Origin: an uncultured Ruminococcus sp.
GTDB lineage: Bacteria; Bacillota; Clostridia; Oscillospirales; CAG-272
Direction of reading: 5' to 3'
DNA length: 42,226 bases
Assembly: GCA_902762505.1 (NCBI GenBank)
Contig: CACWOQ010000014.1
Location: forward strand, 1-42,226
Notes under the pieces: model-generated
Database searches by the model: none
Seen by the model: only the letters and a program-made list of their open reading frames with translations
Told to the model about the DNA's origin: nothing
In this document: positions 22,303 through 30,300 of the stretch, in pieces
Position numbering within the stretch: position 1 is the first letter of the stretch
Layout of the letters: each line of letters opens with the position of its first letter
Made by a program: the position numbers and the translations under genes

Positions 22303-22956
22303 TTACAATAGTTCCCACTCGAAAACGGCTTCCGAGCTTATCGTCACGTCCGACGGGGTGACGTCCGGGGAGAATCGTGCAGCCTTCGCCATCATCGGAG
22401 CGGCTTCGTCGAACGCGAATTCCGTGTTCGAGCGCATTTGACGGGAGAGACCGCCCTGTTCTACCCGGATCAGCTTTCCGGGATACGCGTCGAGCCTGCG
22501 GCATATCACGTCGACCTTGCGCTTCGCGTCGTCGCATACGGCTTCGAGAAGCCCGGCTTCGGCGGCGGAAGGATCTTTAACGGAAAACGACACGTTGATC
22601 CTTGCGTCAGCGCCGCATAAAGCGAGCCCGTCGATCAGCGAGGACAGGAGCCGTCCGTCAAAATCGAATGAAACGGACGACGTGCATGAGCACACGTATC
22701 CGTCGAATACGTTTCTGTATACCCCGTTTTCGTTTACGCCCGTGTATTCGGTACGGACGTTGTATGAGGACGTTTTAAGCCGGTCGAGCAGTCCGAGCTT
22801 TTCACAGACGCCCCGAAGCGCCGCCGTCTTTTCGCCGACTGACGACGAGGCTTTTCCGTAGTCCTTGCTTTTTTCCTCGACTGTGACGTCCACCGTACAC
22901 AGATCGGCGGTGAGCGTTACGGAGGCTTTACCCGTGACGGTTATGCTTCTTCCCAT
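22303..22956 (-). CDS. SIMPL (DUF541, YggE-like) domain protein
   Basis: The 217-residue product starts MGRSITVTGKASVTLTADL, the typical first strand of SIMPL/DUF541 proteins, and continues with TVEEKSKDYGKA and a C-terminal SEAVFEWELL strand. E. coli YggE of this family is linked to protection from oxidative stress; the biochemical role is unknown. Unlike YggE there is no signal peptide, so this member is probably cytoplasmic. The start at 22956 is fixed by AAAGGAG seven bases upstream; the open frame continues upstream only as a shadow of the preceding gene. It lies 11 bases after the MsrA-PPOX gene, in an operon otherwise devoted to methionine sulfoxide repair, which fits a redox-stress role. 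Confidence 0.85.
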   Translation of the reverse strand: MGRSITVTGKASVTLTADLCTVDVTVEEKSKDYGKASSSVGEKTAALRGVCEKLGLLDRLKTSSYNVRTEYTGVNENGVYRNVFDGYVCSCTSSVSFDFDGRLLSSLIDGLALCGADARINVSFSVKDPSAAEAGLLEAVCDDAKRKVDVICRRLDAYPGKLIRVEQGGLSRQMRSNTEFAFDEAAPMMAKAARFSPDVTPSDVTISSEAVFEWELL

Positions 22957-22967
22957 CGTATACTCCT

Positions 22968-23891
22968 TTACCATTCGACGGTCTCGGGCGCCGACGTGAA
23001 GGAGGAGAAGACGGCTTTGCAGCCGCGGCAATAGAATACCTCCGTGTTGCCGTCGTTCTCGTCGTACATGGAGCGGAGCTCCGGATACGCGTCGAGCATC
23101 GATTTTCTCGCCTCGTACCTGTCGTCCTCGATAAGCTCGCAGCACAGCCTCAGCCATACGCCGTCCTTGAAGGCGCAGATCTCGGCTTTCGGGTTTTTAT
23201 GAAGCTGCTTTGAGACGTCCTTTTTTTTGCCGGTCTGTATATACAGCCTGCCGTCATAGATATGCGCCGTACCGAAGGGCCTTACCCTCGGCTGACCGTT
23301 ATCGTCCGTTGCGAGGTAGTACACGCCCGCATCCTTTAAAAATCTGCATACTCTTTCCATTTTTATGACCTCCGAAATTCTTTTTCTTCTTTTAGCCGCC
23401 GGACACAACGCGCCTCTGCCGGAGCTTATAAGCTCCTCCGCGAATTTTTCCGGCTCCTTTTTATAATAATCCTGGTGACGTTCTTCCGCACGGTAGAATT
23501 TTTTATACGGCTCGATCGAAATGCAGACACGGCTGTGCGTCCTGCCGAGCTCTGCCACCGTGCGCTCCGCGGCGATCCGTTCCTCCTCGCAGGTCGTGTA
23601 AACGGCGAGCGTGTAGGACCTGCCGCGGTCGATGAACTGACCTTCCCCGTCCTCTACGTCGACCGATCCGGTGAAAAGGTCGAGCAGGGCGGGGTAACCT
23701 ATGAGAGCCTCGTCGTATGCGACGCGTACCGTCTCCCTGTGACGTGTGCGCTGCGCCTTTACGTCCTCGTATGAAGGATCCGGCTCGTCTCCGCCGCAGT
23801 AACCGCTTTCAACGGAGACGACTCCCGGCTCGGCGGCAAATACCGGCGTTATGCACCAGAAACATCCGCCTGCAAAATACGCGTATTTCAT
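22968..23891 (-). CDS. Peptide methionine-S-sulfoxide reductase fused to a PPOX-type flavin/split-barrel protein
   Basis: Residues 1-165 are MsrA-like: AGGCFWC (nucleophile Cys10, second Cys13), GQFIDRGRSY, and RAEERHQDYYKK are all conserved. The Glu normally two residues after the second Cys of the GCFWC motif is Thr15. Residues 178-307 form a pyridoxamine-phosphate-oxidase-like split barrel (MERVCRFLKDAGVYYLATDD, then GQPRVRPFG and FSSFTSAPE), a family normally found as a free ~130-residue protein. The junction is a Lys/Arg-rich stretch (AAKRRKRISEVIK) with no stop. A strong ribosome binding site inside the gene precedes the second part, so the PPOX domain may also be made alone. The start has GGAGATATT in front and overlaps the preceding gene by 4 bases. 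Confidence 0.85.
   Translation of the reverse strand: MKYAYFAGGCFWCITPVFAAEPGVVSVESGYCGGDEPDPSYEDVKAQRTRHRETVRVAYDEALIGYPALLDLFTGSVDVEDGEGQFIDRGRSYTLAVYTTCEEERIAAERTVAELGRTHSRVCISIEPYKKFYRAEERHQDYYKKEPEKFAEELISSGRGALCPAAKRRKRISEVIKMERVCRFLKDAGVYYLATDDNGQPRVRPFGTAHIYDGRLYIQTGKKKDVSKQLHKNPKAEICAFKDGVWLRLCCELIEDDRYEARKSMLDAYPELRSMYDENDGNTEVFYCRGCKAVFSSFTSAPETVEW
23358..23373 (-). promoter_or_regulatory. Internal ribosome binding site and start for the PPOX domain
   Basis: GGAGGT (23368-23373, minus strand) lies seven bases before an in-frame ATG (23358-23360) that begins MERVCRFLKDAG, the normal N-terminus of free PPOX proteins of this family. This would give a separate 130-residue product spanning 22968-23360. 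It is as strong as the sites used by the bona fide genes around it. Confidence 0.65.
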
Positions 23892-24715
23892 AATATCTCC
23901 TCAACAGCCGAGGCGACAGCTTCAAACAGCTCTCTGTCGTACTCCGTGAATCTGCCCTTCAACGGGCTGTCGATATCGAGCACGCCGGCGACCTCTCCGT
24001 TTTTGTGAAGCGGAACGACTATTTCCGAAGCTGACGCCGCGTCGCACGCGACGTGTCCCTTGAATTCGTGGACGTCTTTTACAACGACCGTCTCGTCCAG
24101 AAACGCCGCTGTGCCGCAGACGCCCGCAAATTCGCCGATTTTAAGCTTTATGCAGGCGGGCTTGCCCTGAAACGGACCGAGCACGAGCGAGCCGTTGTCC
24201 GTAAGATAGAAGCCCGCCCAGTTGAGATCCGCGACCGTGTTGAAAATAAGCGCGGCGATATTGGCAAGATTCGCCGTCGTGTACGGGACGCCCTCGGTAA
24301 GAGCGCGGCACTGCGCGGTAAGCTCTTCTATATCGGCAAGATGAGACGCGGAAAGCTCTTTAATGAGCGCCGTGAATTCACGGGCGGCGTCCTTGTAATT
24401 TTTCGGGTACCGTTCGTAACCGCTGCAGCTGACGTTTTTTCCGCCGCAGCAGAACGAAACCGAAAAAGATCTGCCGTCAAGCACATTTTTTCTCGATTTG
24501 TCAAACCCGTCCCAGCGGACGAGTTTGTATTTTTCGATGATCTCCGCGACGCGCGAAATGACGGCGCGGTCCGTGACAAACGTCCTTGCGTTGAGTCTGA
24601 AGCCTTCGACGACGCTGATCTCGGCGCGGTCGCCCAGGTCCTTTACCGAGTATTCAAAACAGTATTCGGGATTTGTTCCGGATCCGCACCAGCGAATATA
24701 TTCAGGCATAGACAT
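23888..24715 (-). CDS. Free methionine-(R)-sulfoxide reductase (GAF) with an N-terminal extra module
   Basis: Reduces free L-methionine-(R)-sulfoxide with thioredoxin-type electrons. The C-terminal part (about residues 125-275) is a GAF domain of the fRMsr/YebR family: NWAGFYLTDNG, LVLGPFQGKPAC (Cys188), GVCGTAA (Cys200), HVACDAAS (Cys224), so all three redox cysteines are present. The loop between the first two is two residues longer than in the fRMsr proteins I recall. Ordinary members are ~155 residues; here about 121 extra N-terminal residues form a small alpha/beta module with Cys10, Cys19, Cys89, Cys90 and Cys97 that I do not recognise. No internal Met marks the junction, so the fusion looks genuine. 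GGAGG precedes the start. It is the first gene of the operon. Confidence 0.87.
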   Translation of the reverse strand: MSMPEYIRWCGSGTNPEYCFEYSVKDLGDRAEISVVEGFRLNARTFVTDRAVISRVAEIIEKYKLVRWDGFDKSRKNVLDGRSFSVSFCCGGKNVSCSGYERYPKNYKDAAREFTALIKELSASHLADIEELTAQCRALTEGVPYTTANLANIAALIFNTVADLNWAGFYLTDNGSLVLGPFQGKPACIKLKIGEFAGVCGTAAFLDETVVVKDVHEFKGHVACDAASASEIVVPLHKNGEVAGVLDIDSPLKGRFTEYDRELFEAVASAVEEIL

Positions 24716-25200
24716 ATGTACCTCCGAAAAAAAAGCCCGGGCGGGAGCCCGGGCGCGTATGACGGCTCCGATATGAGTATATCATACGTTTCCGTTTTTT
24801 TCAAGTATTTTTTATCCTTTTTTATATCGAAGATGAAACATATGGGAGCGCAGACGATGAACGCCGCGGCGACGATGTAATACACGCGGCAGAGGGTGTT
24901 TGTCGTGCCGTATATATAGACGACGCCCGAGAATATCAGCCCCGCGGTCAGCGTTGCGACGCCCGAGTTATAAAGATTGTACGAAAGCCTGCCGGGAAAC
25001 GGCGCGCGGCTGACGTATATTATGAAAAACGGAAGCGCCCCGAGAAGAAGGGGAGGAGAAAAGCACAGTATCATGCAAAGCGAATAGACTCCGTGGCTGA
25101 AAAGCTCGTATATGAAAGCGAACACGGCGCATAACACGGCGATGCACAGATATGAAACAGCCGTGCGAAGCGCTCTTTTACCGGTATCCGATGTATACAA
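24643..25200 (-). CDS. Small four-helix membrane protein, unknown; 3' end probably frameshifted
   Basis: The open frame starts with TTG at 25200 (MYTSDTGKRALRTAV), overlapping the end of the preceding gene by 23 bases, with AAAGGAG about 11 bases upstream. It encodes about four hydrophobic helices (residues 12-130) and then a Lys-rich tail FDIKKDKKYLKK. After that the frame runs on through the intrinsic terminator at 24727-24754 and into the next gene, giving an implausible Arg/Cys/Leu tail. At a run of seven A (24795-24801) a one-base shift would instead give NGNV and a stop at 24782-24784, just before the terminator. The natural end is therefore probably 24782 (about 140 residues). Function is unknown; co-transcription with the NAGPA-type gene suggests an envelope role. 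Confidence 0.6.
   Translation of the reverse strand: MYTSDTGKRALRTAVSYLCIAVLCAVFAFIYELFSHGVYSLCMILCFSPPLLLGALPFFIIYVSRAPFPGRLSYNLYNSGVATLTAGLIFSGVVYIYGTTNTLCRVYYIVAAAFIVCAPICFIFDIKKDKKYLKKTETYDILISEPSYAPGLPPGLFFRRYICLCLNIFAGADPEQIPNTVLNTR
24727..24754 (-). terminator. Intrinsic terminator between promoter and first RBS of the methionine sulfoxide repair operon
   Basis: On the minus strand GCCCGGGC, loop TCCC, GCCCGGGC, then eight Ts, then CGGAGG. The T tract is separated from the ribosome binding site by a single base. It would terminate transcripts of the upstream membrane-protein gene, and also transcripts from the promoter at 24776-24804. A competing pairing GGAGCC (24764-24769) with GGCTCC (24744-24749) overlaps the hairpin's 5' arm and loop. 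Confidence 0.85.
24776..24804 (-). promoter_or_regulatory. Predicted promoter of the methionine sulfoxide repair operon
   Basis: Minus strand TTGAAA (24799-24804), 17-base spacer ending TGA, TATACT (24776-24781). It lies inside the 3' end of the upstream gene. Predicted start of transcription is near 24769, about 15 bases before the terminator hairpin, giving a leader of roughly 55 bases. Confidence 0.65.
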
Positions 25201-26155
25201 TGTCCGACACGCTCCTTTCCGTTATCTTTTTTCCGTTCGTCGTGGGATTGTTCACGACGCTGCCGTTGAACACCATCGTGGACGAGCCGCCTCCGTCGAG
25301 ATTGTAGGCGGTCGTCACGCCGAGCAAAGACATGAAATCCGCAAGCTCGTACAGATCGAGCCCGGCGCTTTCGTCCGTCCTTCCGTCCGAAACGACGAAA
25401 ACGTAATGCAGATCGTCGATCACGCCTACGGCGGTCCGCGGGTTGCTCGCCATTGCCCGCCCGACCTCGTCGTCCTCCGATACGGCTATCACGCCGTCTC
25501 TGATAAGCGCGGGACCGAACGATAACACGTCCGACGCGCCGGCTTCAAGCAGCTCCTCCGCCGTCACTTCCGATTCAGATATGACGCCGAAGGTACCGTC
25601 GCGGTAGATGACGAGATCCTCCGCGCCCGATACTGGTGTGTTTCTGTACAGGATCCCGTTGCGTATGACGTAGCCCTTCTGCCGCGCACCGTAATAATCG
25701 CCGTTGACGGCGAGGATCGCACCGTTTTGGCTTGCCGTGACGGACGTCTTTTCAGTTACGTTCCTGCCGTATACGGATCTTGCGAGCGCGGTTTTCAGAT
25801 ACGAGGGATCGGAAAGCAGTACGTCTGCGACGTATACCGTCGTATCGCCGTATCTGTATTCGGTAAGGGTTATTTTTATATTCCCGTCGTCGTAGCTGTC
25901 GTCTGTCACGTAAGGCTCCGTTTCAGGCGCACCGGACGTTTCCCCGGTCACGGCAGCGGTCTCGCTTTCAACGTCCGTTTCGGTCCCGGCGGCGCTTTCG
26001 GACGCCGAAGTCACGCTTTCGGTGAACCGGGTCACAGGCTGCTCCGGGATTTCGTATACACGCTGTATCACGAACGTGTCAAGGCAGGCATAGACCGTGA
26101 ACGATACGAGCACGAGCCCGTATATCACAGCCCATAAAAATCTGTATGATCTCAC
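25178..26155 (-). CDS. Phosphodiester glycosidase (NAGPA) domain protein, membrane-anchored
   Basis: The 325-residue protein has an N-terminal signal anchor (FLWAVIYGLVLVSFTVYACL), a Ser/Thr/Glu-rich linker (about residues 45-85) and a NAGPA/DUF2233 domain. Domain landmarks: AVNGDYYGARQKGYVIRNG, SFGPALIRDG, NPRTAVG, SDGRTDESAGLDLYELA, and NLDGGGSSTMVFNG followed by ERSVSDIVYIG. Bacterial relatives are often annotated as exopolysaccharide or phosphodiester-sugar enzymes; the substrate is unknown. GTG at 26155 is chosen because GGGGGTGAT precedes it and the signal anchor begins there. It is followed by, and overlaps, the small membrane-protein gene. A -10-like TATAAT lies at 26177-26182, but no good -35 was found. 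Confidence 0.88.
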   Translation of the reverse strand: MRSYRFLWAVIYGLVLVSFTVYACLDTFVIQRVYEIPEQPVTRFTESVTSASESAAGTETDVESETAAVTGETSGAPETEPYVTDDSYDDGNIKITLTEYRYGDTTVYVADVLLSDPSYLKTALARSVYGRNVTEKTSVTASQNGAILAVNGDYYGARQKGYVIRNGILYRNTPVSGAEDLVIYRDGTFGVISESEVTAEELLEAGASDVLSFGPALIRDGVIAVSEDDEVGRAMASNPRTAVGVIDDLHYVFVVSDGRTDESAGLDLYELADFMSLLGVTTAYNLDGGGSSTMVFNGSVVNNPTTNGKKITERSVSDIVYIGYR

Positions 26156-26244
26156 GGTATCACCCCCTTTGTCTGTATTATAGCGCGATAATATGATAAA
26201 CCGGTGAAAAGAAAGGAAAAATCTCATACAATTCGGAAAAATGA

Positions 26245-26273
26245 TTGACGGGGGCGGCTTTTTGTGATAAAAT
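26245..26273 (+). promoter_or_regulatory. Promoter of the LamG-like lipoprotein and GH28 pair
   Basis: TTGACG (26245-26250), 17-base spacer ending TGA, TAAAAT (26268-26273). It is followed by GGAGG at 26289-26293 and ATG at 26300. It lies in the 144-base divergent gap opposite the NAGPA gene. Confidence 0.85.
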
Positions 26274-26299
26274 GAAAAAAAACCGTATGGAGGTTTTAT

Positions 26300-27364
26300 A
26301 TGAAAAGATTTTTAAGGATCATTTCAGCGCTTCTTTGCGCATCGTTCCTCATATGCGCAGCCGGATGCTCCGGGGCGGACGAAAGCACAACCGGCGCCTC
26401 CACGCAAACGGAGACCGGCAAAGGTACGGAAGCCGACGGGACGACCGTTCCGGATGAGACGACCGCCGTACCCGATACCGGAACCGACACGGTGACGGAG
26501 GAGGAAACGACGGTCACGGAACAGATCACGACCGATCCTCCGAAGCCCGAGACCGTCGCCGGCATGATGGTATATTACGAGGACTTTTCGTCGTACGGCG
26601 ACATGGACGGTACCGACGCCGTGATGAAAGCGCTCGGCTGGAAGATACAGACCTCCGCCGAAGATTACGCGCCAAGCGACTGGACGGCGAGGGCGGGTAT
26701 CAAGGACGGCAGACTTTATATCGAAAACAACCCCGAGGACAAATCGTTTTCCGGCAAGGACGGATACGCTCTTATGCTCGATGAAAACTATATGAAGGGC
26801 GTTGAAGAATTCGGAACGTATACGCTTCAGTACGACGTTACCTACGGCGCGGCGGCAAACAGCAAGAGATATCTGAATATCGTGACCGAATACGACGGAG
26901 AATACTATAACTCATATCATTTCCGCGTCGGCGGATACGGCAACAACCAGGTGTATTACGCGGGCAAATGGTACACGTACGACGCGAAGAACGAGGACGA
27001 TCTTTTCGCCGCTCAGAAGACCACGGGCGACGGAATGAGCACGATAGCGTATAAGCTCCTCGGAAGAACGGAGAGCATGGACGAGGGCATCGCGGACGTG
27101 TTCAGGGACGTCACCGTGACGGTTCGTGTGATCCGCGGCAGCGAAAGGGTCGACGTGCTCATGAAAACGGCTGATATGCCGGATTTCGTAAGAGTGAGCC
27201 GCATGAGCGAAGCGGGGGACGCGTACGGGCTTGATTCGGATATGAAGTCCGGGGCGGTATGCTTCAAGACAGGCGGCGCGATAAACGGATACGTTGACAA
27301 TATTGCGATCTGGACGGGCGACGGCGATATGCCCGCAGATACGTCAGTCAATTACGCTCCGTAA
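26300..27364 (+). CDS. Lipoprotein with Thr-rich linker and LamG/concanavalin-like domain
   Basis: A lipoprotein signal (ending ICAAGC, Cys near residue 23) is followed by a Thr/Glu/Pro-rich linker of about 60 residues, then a beta-sandwich of about 260 residues starting MMVYYEDFSSYGDMDG. The order of motifs (DFSSYGD..., DGRLYIENN, YTLQYDVTYG, YNSYHFRVGG, VDNIAIWTGD) is typical of LamG/concanavalin-like sugar-binding or glycosidase-associated modules. No catalytic residues can be assigned. It is first in a two-gene unit; GGAGG precedes the start and the GH28 gene begins 10 bases after its stop. The likely role is binding plant glycan at the cell surface alongside the GH28 enzyme. This role is inferred from context. 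Confidence 0.82.
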   Translation: MKRFLRIISALLCASFLICAAGCSGADESTTGASTQTETGKGTEADGTTVPDETTAVPDTGTDTVTEEETTVTEQITTDPPKPETVAGMMVYYEDFSSYGDMDGTDAVMKALGWKIQTSAEDYAPSDWTARAGIKDGRLYIENNPEDKSFSGKDGYALMLDENYMKGVEEFGTYTLQYDVTYGAAANSKRYLNIVTEYDGEYYNSYHFRVGGYGNNQVYYAGKWYTYDAKNEDDLFAAQKTTGDGMSTIAYKLLGRTESMDEGIADVFRDVTVTVRVIRGSERVDVLMKTADMPDFVRVSRMSEAGDAYGLDSDMKSGAVCFKTGGAINGYVDNIAIWTGDGDMPADTSVNYAP

Positions 27365-27374
27365 GGAGGACAAT

Positions 27375-30300
27375 ATGAAAAAAAGGATACTCGGTGCAAT
27401 GCTTGCCGCGGCGCTGATGACGGCGTCCGCGGTCTCCGCCGCCGGCGGAGTATCCGGCGATGAAGTGAAATGGAAGAAGAGCGGCTGGACTCTGACCGAA
27501 GACGGTTCATACAGAGGCAGGGCGGGCGCCGTCATGGGCTGGATCAAAACGCGCGAGGAATATTCATATAACTGCGTCGAATACGATCTGATGATACATG
27601 ACAACTACGGTACGGTGGACGGCAACGTCGGCTTCATATATAACTGCGGCGATACGGAGTATTTCTTTGAGCTGAATACCGTCGGTAATTATCTGCGGAT
27701 CAGACGCCTGAAGCCGTCCGAGGCGATAAAAACGTCGAATACCGCTTACACGCTCAACACGGGCGAATGGCATCACTTCAAATACATAGTGAGCGACGGC
27801 GCGCTGCTCTGGTATATAGACGGCAAGCTCGTCTGCCGCTGTACAGATACGAGCGAATGCAGCATGGAAAAGGGAACGTATCTGATCCAGGGCTATTATA
27901 CGGAGCCCGAGGTGAAAAACATAACGTTCTCAAATGAAGACGTACAGACGGTAAGCTACGATTTCGAGTTTGAAAGAAAAGGCTCGGAGAAGATGTTCAC
28001 GACGGACGGGCTTCCGTCCGAGGTAAAGGAAGGCTCCTTCGTCTGGCGTCAGGGCGAGACGCTCACCTCGGTATTTCTCGATACCGCGCCGGGCGACCGT
28101 TATTCCATGAAGCTCCCGCTGAGGAACACGTTCTGCGTAAGGCTCAGAAACGAATCGGCGACAGAGCGGATAAAGCTGTCCTACGTCACCGACACGCATC
28201 CGGAATACTCCGAAAAGCGTGAAAAGATATTTGAGGTTAAACCTTATTCGGACTGGTTCACGTATTATTTCAACGTATCGGATACAGAAGAGTGCGACGG
28301 ATATCTGCGCGGCTTCAGACTTGAACCCGTGAACAAAAACGACGGGGTGATCTGCATAGACGCGATAACGCCGGAGAGGGAAGAACCGGTACGCGAGTAC
28401 GCGGGGAGCCTCGTATCTTGTACCGCGGCGGACGATAAAGTCACCGTAAAGCTGAAGCTCGACGAAAAATACGCGGGAAAGAACGTGACCCTGCTTGAGA
28501 CGTCGATCACGAATTACGATAAATCGATATCGCGTATGCGCAGACTGAAAAGCGCCGCGGCGGACGGGACCGACGTCACGTTCGAGGTGCCGCTTCAGGG
28601 CAACGGCGTCAGCCGTCTGTCGTCGCATTTTTACGCCGTGTGCGACGGCGCCGCGGTCTGCGACTGGTTCACGGTCGAGAACTACTATGATTATTCGGAG
28701 AACCCGTACGCCTTCGATATCCCGCCGGGATTCGACGTCAGGGTGACGGATCCGCCGTATAACGCAAAGGGAGACGGCTTCACCGACGATACGGACGCGA
28801 TACAGAAAGCCGTAGACGACGCGGAGGCGGCGGGCGGCGGCAGAGTCGTGATCCCGGGCGACGGTTCGGTTTACGGCAAGCGTTATATCGTCACGAATAT
28901 CGACGTGAAGAGCAACGTGGAGCTTTACATAGACGGAGGCGCCGTGCTGTGGCAGTCGCCGCGCGAGGCAGATTACAAATACAAGCCCGCGAGAGGGCAC
29001 GACGTTTCGATCCCCGGCGTCAACTGGACGCACGCCGGGCTCTGCCATAACTATCCGCTCGTATACGCCCATCAGGCGCATAACGTGAAGATAACCGGCA
29101 AGGGCACGATAAGACTCAATGACGTCGGCTCCGAATGCCCGGACGGCGTCGACGGCTCGACCGTCTGGACCGGGTGCAGCGGAAGGATCCATCTGATCGC
29201 GCTCGCGCTCATTGACTGTACCGACGTTCAGATAAGCGGCGTCACGATAAACCGCGCCAACTGCTATCATCTGCCGCTGTTCAACTGCAGCCGCGTTTAT
29301 ATTTCCGACGTAACTATGAGAGAGGCGACCTGCGCCTCGGGCGACGGCATCGGTCTCAGCTCCGCGTGCCACGATATAAAGATCGACAGGTGCTTCCTGT
29401 ACTCCAACGACGACGCGGTAACGATGACGTCGTCGTACAACGACCCGAGAGGGCTCGTGTGGTGGAGCGCGGATCCGGAGCGCGATAACTGCGTGCATGA
29501 CGTTACGGTCTGCCACAGCGATCTGTTCGGCGGTCACGGGCTCACGTTCATAACGTGGGGGACTGATAACCCGGATCTTTCAAAGCAGGAGATATACAAT
29601 ATCAAAGCGTATGACAACGTGCTGTCCGGCGGCAGCTCCGTCGGCACGTGGTGCGACAACCCATATTACGGAGGTCCGTTCGACAATTCCGAGACGAACG
29701 ACTGGTCGCCCGTGCGTGACGTCAGACTGTATAAAAACAGATACGATTCGTCGTGCTCGCTTCTGTCCGTGAAGCCGACGGGCTTTTTCTCGGACTGCGG
29801 CATAAGATCGGCGACTGACTTTCAGAACGGCGATTTCAAACGCAGAAACGGGAAAAGAGGCTGGATCTCAGGGCTTTCAAGCTGGTCGCGCTCGGGCGGC
29901 AACGCTCGGTACGTCGAAGAGGACGGCAACGGCTGCGCTTATCTCGGAGAGAACACAAAGCTGTATCAGGGACTGTATACAGAGCGCGGAGAGCTGACGG
30001 TAAGCTTCCTTGCGCGCGGCTCGGGCGATTCGTATTACTTCGCCGCCAACCACAAGGGCGCGCTGTTATTCAAACAGCCGATCCCGGAATCAAAGGAGTT
30101 CACACCGGTTTCGTATTCGTTCAGTGTCGGTATGGGAACGTATTTCATCGGAGTGTGGACGGGCGATCACGCGGAGCTTTACGCCGATGATTTCAAGCTG
30201 AGCCGCGGCGAACACAGGGCGGAGAACACCGCCTCGCCGGGAGAAATACTTGACGATCTGTTCTTTGAACAAAAGATCTTCGACGCGGATTTCACGGTGA

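Noticed and set aside
22303..23157. Longer start for the SIMPL gene (67 more codons)
   Set aside because: The extension overlaps the MsrA-PPOX gene out of frame and is Arg-rich; AAAGGAG before 22956 fixes the start.
27930..29537. A 535-codon minus-strand open frame opposite the GH28 gene
   Set aside because: Arg/Val/Asp-rich shadow composition, no start signal, and the GH28 motifs lie on the plus strand.
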